Below, in pieces: positions 1 through 5,456 of a DNA stretch of 5,501 nucleotides (positions within the stretch are counted from its first letter, which is position 1; each line of letters begins with the position of its first letter). Origin of the DNA: an uncultured Eubacteriales bacterium. Lineage in GTDB: Bacteria > Bacillota > Clostridia > Oscillospirales > Acutalibacteraceae. A program made the position numbers and the translations under genes. The notes under the pieces were generated by a model, which saw only the letters and a list, made by a program, of their open reading frames with translations, did not search any database and had not been told where the DNA came from. Where the stretch lies: the NCBI GenBank assembly GCA_910580045.1, contig CAJTXF010000114.1, positions 1-5,501 on the forward strand. The letters are read 5' to 3'.

Positions 1-10
1 AAAGTTTTTC

Positions 11-47
11 GCCTCGCCTTTCGGCTTGGCTGCTCTCTCGGGAGAGC
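11..47 (-). other. Two adjacent leader hairpins in the left-going transcript
   Basis: Right after the predicted start of the minus-strand transcript there is a perfect 6-bp stem with a CCGA loop (arms 42-47 and 32-37). One base later comes a second hairpin (arms 28-30/11-13 and 23-25/16-18) with a GAAA tetraloop and a 2x2 purine internal loop. No U-run follows either hairpin inside the window, so they look like 5' leader structure and not a terminator. They may mark the start of an rRNA or ribosomal-gene leader, but I cannot assign them to a known RNA family. Confidence 0.4.
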
Positions 48-53
48 TTGACT

Positions 54-82
54 ATAATACCACAGGTCTCGCCAGATGTCAA
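54..82 (-). promoter_or_regulatory. Strong sigma-A promoter firing left out of the window
   Basis: Read on the minus strand, TTGACA (77-82) and TATTAT (54-59) are separated by exactly 17 bases, and a TG one base before the -10 makes it an extended -10. Just upstream on that strand lie three A-tracts (plus-strand T-runs at 86-91, 96-102 and 106-110), spaced about 10 bp apart. That is the arrangement expected of an UP element or intrinsic curvature at rRNA, tRNA and ribosomal-protein promoters. Transcription should start near 47 and leave the window. The gene served is not visible; a stable RNA or translation-related operon is an inference from promoter strength. Confidence 0.8.
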
Positions 83-217
83 CACTTTTTTCAGATTTTT
101 TTGCCTTTTTCTTTCGATATCTATATATTGACTGCTTTGTAAGTTTATATACAAAATACAGAATTGCTTCCAAGCACTTCCAGGCATATTCCAGCCTGTC
201 CATCATAGACTTATAGC

Positions 218-225
218 AAAGGAGG
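218..225 (+). promoter_or_regulatory. Ribosome binding site fixing the TTG start of sleB
   Basis: AAAGGAGG lies 9 bases before the TTG at 235. This near-perfect Shine-Dalgarno is what supports the rare TTG start codon. No ATG or GTG nearby is better placed. Confidence 0.85.
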
Positions 226-234
226 CGTTCTATA

Positions 235-936
235 TTGAAGGTGGATTCTAAAAAACTTCTGCTCTTTGTCTGGCGCGTGGCTCTTATCGCGTTAGTCAAC
301 TTAATGATAATTCTTCTGCTTTGGGACAGTGGCGGAGCCCAGGCTCTTTCTAAATATGGCTCTACAGGCAGTGAAGTAACAAGCATCCAGCAGCGCCTGC
401 AGGAGCTGGGCTACTCCCCTGGAAACGCGGATGGTATCTTCGGCACCCGCACAAAGAATGCTGTGATTGCTTTTCAGCGGGACTATGGACTGGATGACGA
501 TGGGATTGTGGGCCCAAAGACTTTGGAGGCTCTGGGGCTGATTGGCGGGGGCGGCTCAGGGGGAGAAGGATATGGCGGATTCTCGGAGAGTGATGTTCAA
601 CTGCTGGCTAAAATCATCTCCGCAGAGTCTCGGGGTGAGCCGTATCAGGGACAGGTGGCAGTGGGCGCGGTCATTATGAACCGCATCTCTCATCCCTCCT
701 TTCCCAATACCCTCTCTGGTGTTATCTATCAGCAGGGAGCTTTCTCCTGTTTATATGATGGAGGCATCAATGCACCGGTTGCTGACTCGGCCTACACTGC
801 CGCCCGGGAGTCCATCAACGGCTCTGACCCTACCGGCGGCGCGGTGTACTATTATAATCCGGCGAAGACCACCAATCAGTGGATTTGGTCCCGGCCAGTG
901 GTGGCAATTATTGGGGCTCACCATTTCGCTGTGTAG
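235..936 (+). CDS. sleB: Spore cortex-lytic enzyme SleB (peptidoglycan hydrolase)
   Basis: A 233-residue secreted hydrolase of the SleB family. In Bacillus, SleB is made in the forespore, held inactive in the dormant spore, and cuts muramic-lactam-containing cortex peptidoglycan as a lytic transglycosylase during germination. Visible parts in order: an N-terminal hydrophobic segment (about 8-30) with a possible AQA cleavage site ending at residue 37; a peptidoglycan-binding repeat (about 41-100, with QQRLQELGY, DGIFG and GPKT); a Gly-rich linker (104-115); and a Hydrolase_2 catalytic domain (about 118-233). The core motif AESRGEPY with VAVGAVIMNR follows at 130-150, and E131 is the likely catalytic glutamate. 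The start is TTG with a strong ribosome binding site. The protein is shorter than B. subtilis SleB (about 305 residues), mainly in the linker. No ypeB follows, unlike the Bacillus sleB-ypeB operon; the gene ends at a terminator. A related vegetative or CwlJ-like wall hydrolase is the main alternative. Confidence 0.9.
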   Translation: MKVDSKKLLLFVWRVALIALVNLMIILLLWDSGGAQALSKYGSTGSEVTSIQQRLQELGYSPGNADGIFGTRTKNAVIAFQRDYGLDDDGIVGPKTLEALGLIGGGGSGGEGYGGFSESDVQLLAKIISAESRGEPYQGQVAVGAVIMNRISHPSFPNTLSGVIYQQGAFSCLYDGGINAPVADSAYTAARESINGSDPTGGAVYYYNPAKTTNQWIWSRPVVAIIGAHHFAV

Positions 937-975
937 GCCTGTGCAATATAAAGGCTGTCCAATCAGAATTATTAT

Positions 976-1011
976 AAAAGCTCCCTGCCTCTTTTCCGGC
1001 AGGGGGCTTTT
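976..1011. terminator. Intrinsic terminator, probably bidirectional, between sleB and the convergent regulator gene
   Basis: A 14-bp stem (976-989 with 998-1011) has an 8-base loop and one G-U pair. Its core is CCCTGCC/GGCAGGG, and it is flanked by AAAA on the left and TTTT on the right, so an RNA from either strand ends its stem in U. It lies 40 bases after the sleB stop and about 107 bases past the stop of the convergent araC-family gene. Confidence 0.85.
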
Positions 1012-1037
1012 ATATAACTTGTTACATTTTTTTATGG

Positions 1038-1062
1038 GAAAGTATATATAGCCTTTGCCCTG
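1038..1062. repeat. Left copy of a direct repeat bracketing the araC-family gene
   Basis: This copy reads GAAAGTATA, then TATA, then GCCTTTGCCCTG. The right copy at 2040-2062 has the same two blocks (9 and 12 bases) but CT in the middle. That gives 21 identical bases in two blocks, about 1,000 bases apart. It lies downstream of the regulator gene, between its stop and the shared terminator. Confidence 0.6.
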
Positions 1063-1117
1063 CTGGCTGTCTCCCTCTTTTCCGATTATGGAGAAGCTCT
1101 CACATCTTAAATAATGT

Positions 1118-2017
1118 TCACAGCTTTTTCTCTTTTACAGGCAGCCAGATATAGCACTCATAATCCGAGCTGTTCTCTGTGTCAGGCTCAGGGTACAGCT
1201 CAATATTGATAGGGAACGCCAGCTCATACTGCTGGTTGCCCGGCAGCCACTCCTGGAATATCTGGGAGTTTAGGGTCTGCAGGGAACCTGGCAGCGGCCC
1301 CTGGGCCCGGAACTTCGCCCATGTGGCGGCAGGTATTTCCCGCACGGCCATGCCTTCCGGTACAGGGCGGCCATCATAGTGCCCGGCGGCCATGTATGTG
1401 AACGCCCCTGGGTCGTCGTCCTCCTCAATGCATACGCCGAACAAACCCACGCAGCACTCCTTGACAGCCCGCTCCAAATCGCCCTGAGGCTGTCTGCCGC
1501 TGTGCAGGGGTGCCAGATAGTCCCGCTGTATCTCGTCCCAGAACTTGGGGCACAGCTCATATCCCCTGTCCATGGGGATTCTCCGCTGAAAGCCCAGAAT
1601 CTGAAAAGCGTCCATTTTCTCAATAAAGTAATCCACGTCTTTTCCTCCTTGAATGGATATTTTTACTTTCAGGGGCAGGAAGGGCCGGACAGCAAGGCAT
1701 TCCTTTTTCACCTGGGAGGGTGGGAACCCGTGAAACCGGGTGAATGCCTTTGAAAAACTCTCCGGGGTCTGATAGCCGTATCGAAGGGCCGCGTCTATGA
1801 CCTTCACTTCTCCGGAGAGCAGCTCCAAAGCCGCCAAGTACAGCCGGCGGTTGCGCATATACTCCCCCAGACTGTACCCAGTAATAATCTGAAAGCCTTT
1901 TTGCAGATAAAAAGGCGACATATGTACTGCTCTGGCAATGTCCGCTGGGCTGAGAGGCTCCAGCATATGCTTCTCCATATATTCAATAGCGCCCCGCAGG
2001 CTGCTGAGCCAATCCAT
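1118..2017 (-). CDS. AraC-family regulator with GyrI-like effector-binding domain (Rob-like)
   Basis: A 299-residue one-component transcription regulator with the domain order of E. coli Rob: an N-terminal AraC/XylS DNA-binding half (about 5-112) with two helix-turn-helix units (about 22-43 and 73-95), then a GyrI-like ligand-binding half (about 130-297). The second HTH carries the family signature GYQTPESFSKAF with HGFPPSQVKK. The C-terminal half starts with MDAFQILGFQRR and ends with ELYPEP and YIWLPVKEK, which is typical of GyrI/BmrR-type pockets that bind small, often hydrophobic or cationic molecules. I chose the ATG at 2017 because AGGAGGG (2027-2033) sits about 10 bases before it. An in-frame GTG at 2038 would place that ribosome binding site inside the gene. 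The gene follows the MFS transporter on the same strand after 60 bases, so it may be co-transcribed and may regulate it. The ligand is unknown. Confidence 0.88.
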   Translation of the reverse strand: MDWLSSLRGAIEYMEKHMLEPLSPADIARAVHMSPFYLQKGFQIITGYSLGEYMRNRRLYLAALELLSGEVKVIDAALRYGYQTPESFSKAFTRFHGFPPSQVKKECLAVRPFLPLKVKISIQGGKDVDYFIEKMDAFQILGFQRRIPMDRGYELCPKFWDEIQRDYLAPLHSGRQPQGDLERAVKECCVGLFGVCIEEDDDPGAFTYMAAGHYDGRPVPEGMAVREIPAATWAKFRAQGPLPGSLQTLNSQIFQEWLPGNQQYELAFPINIELYPEPDTENSSDYECYIWLPVKEKKL

Positions 2018-2039
2018 CTCCTTTATCCCTCCTAACACA

Positions 2040-2062
2040 GAAAGTATACTGCCTTTGCCCTG
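2040..2062. repeat. Right copy of the direct repeat, in the transporter-regulator gap
   Basis: This copy reads GAAAGTATA, CT, GCCTTTGCCCTG and matches the copy at 1038-1062 in all 21 bases of both blocks. It lies in the 60-base gap between the transporter stop and the regulator start. On the minus strand it holds TATACT (2043-2048), which could be a -10 for the regulator, although no convincing -35 is present. It could therefore be a regulator operator, an internal promoter, or a scar of insertion or duplication. Confidence 0.55.
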
Positions 2063-2077
2063 AAAAATCCTGTCTTT

Positions 2078-3289
2078 CTATGCTTGCTTTTGTCCGCTCT
2101 TCTTTCCCTGGGAGAGCAGGAAAACTCCAAAGCTCACAAGATACAGCAATCCTACCGAAAGATAGAAGGGCTTTGCGCCAATGGCGTCAAACAGCACACC
2201 GCCCACCAGGTTTCCGATAATTCCAGCCACAGAGGCCATGGAGGTAAAGAATGCCTGTGCGCTGGTGCGCAGATGGCTGGGGGCAAGCTCATAGACATAG
2301 TTGAGGGAGGAGCCCAAAAACAGACCGTTCCCCAGCCCGAAGAAGGTGCAGAACAGCAGCATTGTAAACAGCGAGTTGGCCATCAGGCCCAGCCCCAAGC
2401 TCTCTGCCGCAATCAGCACCACTGCCCCCAGCACCATGGTCCGCAGGGAGAAGCGCTTGCGCAGGCGCACCATCAGCAGCAGAAATGGGATTTCCAGCAG
2501 GGCGCGGTAGGCCAGGACAATCCCATACTTCTGGCTGTCCACCCCAATGCTTTCCATATAATAGGGAATAAAGTTCCCCTCACAGGCTGCGGCTGTATAG
2601 AACAGGAAGCCAAACACCAAAAAGACCCGGTACGCCCGGTTTTGGAAGAGCTCTCCCAGGTTCAGGGAGTTTTTCTCCCCTTTCTCCGGTTTTCTGGCAG
2701 GCCGGGCGTCCGGCTCTCTGGCGAACACTGTGAGAATGATGGGAATCAGCATAAGCAGCCCAGAAAGCCAAAAGGTATTGGCTACCCCCAGGCTGGGCAG
2801 CCAGGCAGAGATAATCAGGCTCCCCACTGTGAACAGGAAGGAACCGGCCCCGCGCAGGATGCCATAATTCAGCCGCAGCTCGTTACAGTTGCGCACCAAA
2901 ATATTTTCCGCATAAGGAGACATGGATGCCCGGAAGAAATTCACCATGGGCACCAGACACAAAATCAGCAGCTGGGATACAGCCAGCCCAGTGGGAATGG
3001 CTGGAATCAGGCCATAGCACAGGGCGCCCCCTGCCAGCACAATAATCAGCACCCTACGCAGAGAGCCGGTTTTATCGCTGACCATTCCCCAGAAGGTGAC
3101 AGAGGCAATGCCCACTGCTGAGGAGATAGCGTTGAGCAGCCCTAAATTGGACGCTGTAAATCCCACCCCCTGCAGGTACACTGTCTGATAGCAGCCAAAA
3201 GCCCAGGCAAACCAGAATATCCCATTGACCCCCAGCAGAATCAGGGCCTGCCTGCCGCCTTCACCTAAGCGGGAAAATAGTTTCATCAT
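2078..3289 (-). CDS. MFS transporter, MFS_1-like (LacY/nucleoside-symporter-like) type
   Basis: A 403-residue membrane protein with about 12 hydrophobic segments in two halves, split by a charged cytoplasmic loop (about 190-221). The loop 2-3 motif of the major facilitator superfamily is visible as GMVSDKTGSLRR (68-79). NYGILRGAGSF (141-151) and ALLEIPFLLL (263-272) resemble the MFS_1-like/oligosaccharide-proton symporter group more than classic drug efflux pumps. The length is usual for the superfamily. The start is the first of two ATGs (3289), with AAAAGGAG 12 bases upstream; the second ATG at 3286 would make that spacing 15. A consensus promoter lies about 60 bases upstream. The Rob-like regulator gene follows immediately, which suggests ligand-controlled transport, but sequence alone does not reveal the substrate or whether it imports or exports. 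Confidence 0.88.
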   Translation of the reverse strand: MMKLFSRLGEGGRQALILLGVNGIFWFAWAFGCYQTVYLQGVGFTASNLGLLNAISSAVGIASVTFWGMVSDKTGSLRRVLIIVLAGGALCYGLIPAIPTGLAVSQLLILCLVPMVNFFRASMSPYAENILVRNCNELRLNYGILRGAGSFLFTVGSLIISAWLPSLGVANTFWLSGLLMLIPIILTVFAREPDARPARKPEKGEKNSLNLGELFQNRAYRVFLVFGFLFYTAAACEGNFIPYYMESIGVDSQKYGIVLAYRALLEIPFLLLMVRLRKRFSLRTMVLGAVVLIAAESLGLGLMANSLFTMLLFCTFFGLGNGLFLGSSLNYVYELAPSHLRTSAQAFFTSMASVAGIIGNLVGGVLFDAIGAKPFYLSVGLLYLVSFGVFLLSQGKKSGQKQA

Positions 3290-3352
3290 AAGTCAGCGCT
3301 TCTCCTTTTCAGCCGGAAGATTTCAGTTGCGGCATATGTTTGAACTGGGTCT

Positions 3353-3381
3353 ACTATATATCCCCGCGGTTCCTCTGTCAA
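3353..3381 (-). promoter_or_regulatory. Promoter of the MFS transporter-regulator unit
   Basis: On the minus strand TTGACA (3376-3381) and TATAGT (3353-3358) are 17 bases apart. The predicted start near 3346 gives a leader of about 57 bases before the transporter ATG. The spacer contains the short palindrome CCGCGG (3364-3369), a possible but unproven operator half. Confidence 0.75.
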
Positions 3382-3580
3382 TATCCTTTAGAGAATTTGT
3401 TTTTCTTCTCTCTTTCAGCGAAAAAGCCCCCTGTTCCCCCTGGTTTTTTACCTATTCTGTTCCCCAGTCAACCTGTACTTTCTGCCTCTTCTCTGCCGCT
3501 TACTGCCCGCTTGTCCGATTTGACGCATTTTGTTTCCATTTCCAAGATAAAATTCTCGGTTTTGCCTGTCCTCTTTGGGG
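3382..3580. other. Pyrimidine-rich intergenic stretch between the transporter and guaB promoters
   Basis: About 200 bases between the two divergent promoters hold no convincing gene. The plus strand is strongly C/T-biased, with many CT and TTT runs. A 9-base repeat, CTGTTCCCC, occurs at 3431-3439 and 3457-3465, 26 bases apart. Open frames crossing this region lack a ribosome binding site and family-like sequence. Confidence 0.5.
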
Positions 3581-3609
3581 TTGAAAAATACACGGACACG
3601 TGCTATAAT
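3581..3609 (+). promoter_or_regulatory. Promoter of guaB
   Basis: TTGAAA (3581-3586) and TATAAT (3604-3609) have a 17-base spacer, and TG at 3601-3602 makes an extended -10. Transcription should start near 3616 and give a leader of about 70 bases. Confidence 0.85.
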
Positions 3610-3623
3610 TTTCGATTAAATAA

Positions 3624-3661
3624 TACCCCAACCGCCCATGCCCATGCCGCAGAAAGGGGTA
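3624..3661 (+). other. Possible hairpin in the guaB leader
   Basis: TACCCC (3624-3629) can pair with GGGGTA (3656-3661) around a 26-base loop that contains CCCATG twice in tandem (3635-3646). The stem ends a few bases before the ribosome binding site, so it could affect initiation. It matches no purine-riboswitch core that I recognise, and a 6-bp stem with a long loop may be chance. Confidence 0.25.
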
Positions 3662-3686
3662 ATTTCAGAGGAAAGAGAGTGTGTGT

Positions 3687-5165
3687 ATGCTGAAAATGGA
3701 TTATCAACAAAAATTCTCCAAAGAGGGGCTTACCTTTGACGATGTACTCCTCATCCCGGCAGAATCCCATGTTCTGCCCAGCGAAGTCAGCTTTTCCGCC
3801 AGGCTGACAGGGAGCATCCAGCTCAACGCTCCTATTTTGACCGCAGCCATGGATACTGTTACGGAATCGGACATGGCTATTGCCATTGCCAGAGAGGGCG
3901 GCATTGGCATCATTCACAAGAACATGCCGATTGAAAAGCAGGCTGACCAGGTGGATAGGGTCAAGCGCTCAGAAAACGGCGTAATTGCCAATCCTTTCTT
4001 CCTCTCCCCAGACAGCCTTGTGCGGGAGGCTGAGGATTTGATGGGCCGTTTCAAAATTTCCGGTGTGCCTATCTGCCAGGACGGAGTGCTGGTGGGCATT
4101 ATCACCAACCGGGATCTGCGCTTTATGGAGGGCGATGACTTCAACCAGCCGGTGAAAAACGTGATGACCAAGGAGCATCTGGTCACAGCCCCTGTGGGTA
4201 CCACTCTTCGGGAGGCCCAGGAAATCCTCCGCCAGCACCGGATTGAGAAGCTGCCTCTGGTAGACAGCCAAATGCGCTTGAAGGGCCTTATCACCATTAA
4301 GGATATTGAGAAGGCGGTCCGCTACCCCAACTCTGCCCGGGACCAGAGCGGACGCCTGCTGTGCGGCGCGGCCATTGGCGCCACAGCCGATGTGCTGGAG
4401 CGTGTGGCAGCCTTGGTGGAGTCCCAGGTAGACGTGGTGGCCCTGGACTCTGCCCATGGACATAATGACGGCATTATCAAGGCGGTCAGCAAGGTGAAGG
4501 CCGCATACCCGAACCTGCAGGTCATTGCAGGCAATGTGGCCACTGCTGAGGGCACCAAGGCCCTGATTGACGCTGGCGCGGACTGTGTCAAGGTAGGCAT
4601 TGGGCCTGGCTCCATCTGCACCACCCGGGTGGTTGCAGGCATCGGTGTGCCTCAGATTACGGCTGTGTTTGACGCGGCCAGCGAGGCCAGCAAGCACAAC
4701 ATCCCCATCATCGCGGACGGGGGCATTAAGTACAGCGGCGACATTGTGAAAGCACTGGCGGCAGGGGCTGACACAGTGATGCTGGGTTCTATGGTGGCTG
4801 GATGCAAGGAGGCTCCCGGGGATTATGAGCTGTACCAGGGCCGCCAGTTCAAGGTCTACCGGGGCATGGGCAGTCTTGGGGCCATGGGCAGAGGCAGCAG
4901 CGACCGCTATTTCCAGGGCGAGCAAAAGAAATTTGTACCCGAAGGGGTTGAGGGCCGGGTTCCTTACAAGGGGCCTTTGGCGGACACCATCTTCCAGCTG
5001 CTGGGCGGTCTGCGCTCGGGCATGGGCTACACAGGCTGCGCAAATATCCAGGAGCTGCACGATAAGGCACAGTTTGTGCGCATTACAGGGGCAGGACTCA
5101 AGGAGAGTCATCCCCACGACATCCAGATTACCAAGGAAGCTCCCAACTACTCGGTTCTCTCTTAA
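3687..5165 (+). CDS. guaB: IMP dehydrogenase (IMPDH)
   Basis: A 492-residue cytoplasmic enzyme that oxidises IMP to XMP with NAD+, the rate-limiting step of guanine nucleotide synthesis. It has an N-terminal part with GLTFDDVLLIPAES (14-27), a CBS pair inserted in the barrel (about 98-215), and the rest of the TIM barrel. Key residues are visible: DSAHGH (254-259); GPGSICTTR with catalytic C311 and T313; the phosphate-binding ADGGI (343-347); LGSMVAG (375-381); and the mobile-flap R407-Y408 in GRGSSDRYF. Length and motif order are those of full-length bacterial IMPDH; the CBS pair excludes GMP reductase. The start is uncertain by two codons: GAGG at 3668-3671 is 9 bases from a GTG at 3681 but 15 from the ATG at 3687. 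I chose the ATG; the GTG would give 494 residues. The gene stands alone with its own promoter and terminator, and guaA is not adjacent. Confidence 0.97.
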   Translation: MLKMDYQQKFSKEGLTFDDVLLIPAESHVLPSEVSFSARLTGSIQLNAPILTAAMDTVTESDMAIAIAREGGIGIIHKNMPIEKQADQVDRVKRSENGVIANPFFLSPDSLVREAEDLMGRFKISGVPICQDGVLVGIITNRDLRFMEGDDFNQPVKNVMTKEHLVTAPVGTTLREAQEILRQHRIEKLPLVDSQMRLKGLITIKDIEKAVRYPNSARDQSGRLLCGAAIGATADVLERVAALVESQVDVVALDSAHGHNDGIIKAVSKVKAAYPNLQVIAGNVATAEGTKALIDAGADCVKVGIGPGSICTTRVVAGIGVPQITAVFDAASEASKHNIPIIADGGIKYSGDIVKALAAGADTVMLGSMVAGCKEAPGDYELYQGRQFKVYRGMGSLGAMGRGSSDRYFQGEQKKFVPEGVEGRVPYKGPLADTIFQLLGGLRSGMGYTGCANIQELHDKAQFVRITGAGLKESHPHDIQITKEAPNYSVLS

Positions 5166-5195
5166 ATCGAGCTGCACAAATCTTTCCGCAAAAGG

Positions 5196-5224
5196 CAGGC
5201 GCTCCTGACGGAGCGTCTGTTTTT
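5196..5224 (+). terminator. Intrinsic terminator of guaB
   Basis: A 10-bp GC-rich stem (5196-5205 with 5210-5219, one G-U pair) has a TGAC loop and is followed directly by TTTTT (5220-5224). It begins 30 bases after the guaB stop. Confidence 0.92.
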
Positions 5225-5316
5225 CGTTCCGATATGCCTTTTTCCGCTCCACAGGGCTTTGGATTCCCCCTTCTCCTTGTTCTCTCCTAAATTTCTCAAA
5301 AATTTGGACAAACCCC

Positions 5317-5345
5317 TTGACATTCTTCTTTCCATCCAGTATAAT
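5317..5345 (+). promoter_or_regulatory. Promoter of the tRNA operon
   Basis: Perfect TTGACA (5317-5322) and TATAAT (5340-5345) are separated by 17 bases, with an AT-rich block upstream (5288-5306) that could act as an UP element. The expected start near 5352 is about 25 bases before the first tRNA. The rest of the gap after guaB (5225-5316) shows no gene. Confidence 0.9.
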
Positions 5346-5376
5346 AGAGAACGTCCCACAGACAGGGGCACAATAT

Positions 5377-5453
5377 GGCGGTATAGCTCAGTTGGCTAGA
5401 GCAATCGGTTCATACCCGATGTGTCGATGGTTCAAGTCCATTTACCGCTACCA
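5377..5453 (+). tRNA. tRNA-Met(CAT), elongator type
   Basis: A complete 77-base cloverleaf with an encoded CCA. The acceptor is GGCGGTA/TACCGCT with a G-U first pair; the D stem is GCTC/GAGC; the anticodon stem is ATCGG/CCGAT with loop TTCATAC (anticodon CAT at 5411-5413); the variable loop has five bases; the T stem is GATGG/CCATT with loop TTCAAGT; the discriminator is A. The initiator form is excluded because it has an unpaired first base and GGG/CCC pairs in its anticodon stem. A lysidine-modified tRNA-Ile(CAT) shares the anticodon, but the acceptor and arms resemble elongator tRNA-Met. Confidence 0.93.
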
Positions 5454-5456
5454 AAT

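Noticed and set aside
184..210. Sigma-G-like promoter (GCATA ... CATAGAC) before sleB
   Set aside because: The spacer is only 15 bases, the -10 departs from the consensus, and the start would fall almost on the ribosome binding site. Sigma-G control of sleB is likely from the family, but I cannot place the promoter.
2015..2038. GTG at 2038 as the start of the AraC-family gene
   Set aside because: The best ribosome binding site (2027-2033) would lie inside the gene, while it is correctly spaced for the ATG at 2017.
2084..3121. Open frame of 345 codons on the plus strand opposite the MFS gene
   Set aside because: The Gln/His-rich, low-complexity translation is a typical shadow of a hydrophobic membrane protein on the other strand. 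It has no ribosome binding site.
3415..3466. G-quadruplex on the minus strand
   Set aside because: Only three G4-5 runs are close together, and the spacing between the first two is too long for a stable intramolecular quadruplex.
3520..3552. Second guaB promoter starting at TTGACG (3520)
   Set aside because: No good -10 exists at 16-18 bases; the nearest A/T-rich hexamer needs a spacer of about 20. The promoter at 3581-3609 is far better.
3340..3693. Small plus-strand open frame (117 codons) between the transporter promoter and guaB
   Set aside because: It has no ribosome binding site, spans both promoters and the guaB start, and shows no family-like sequence.
3969..5252. Long open frame (427 codons) on the minus strand opposite guaB
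   Set aside because: It is antisense to a clearly real guaB, its translation has no recognisable domain, and it runs through the guaB terminator. It reflects GC-biased third positions.
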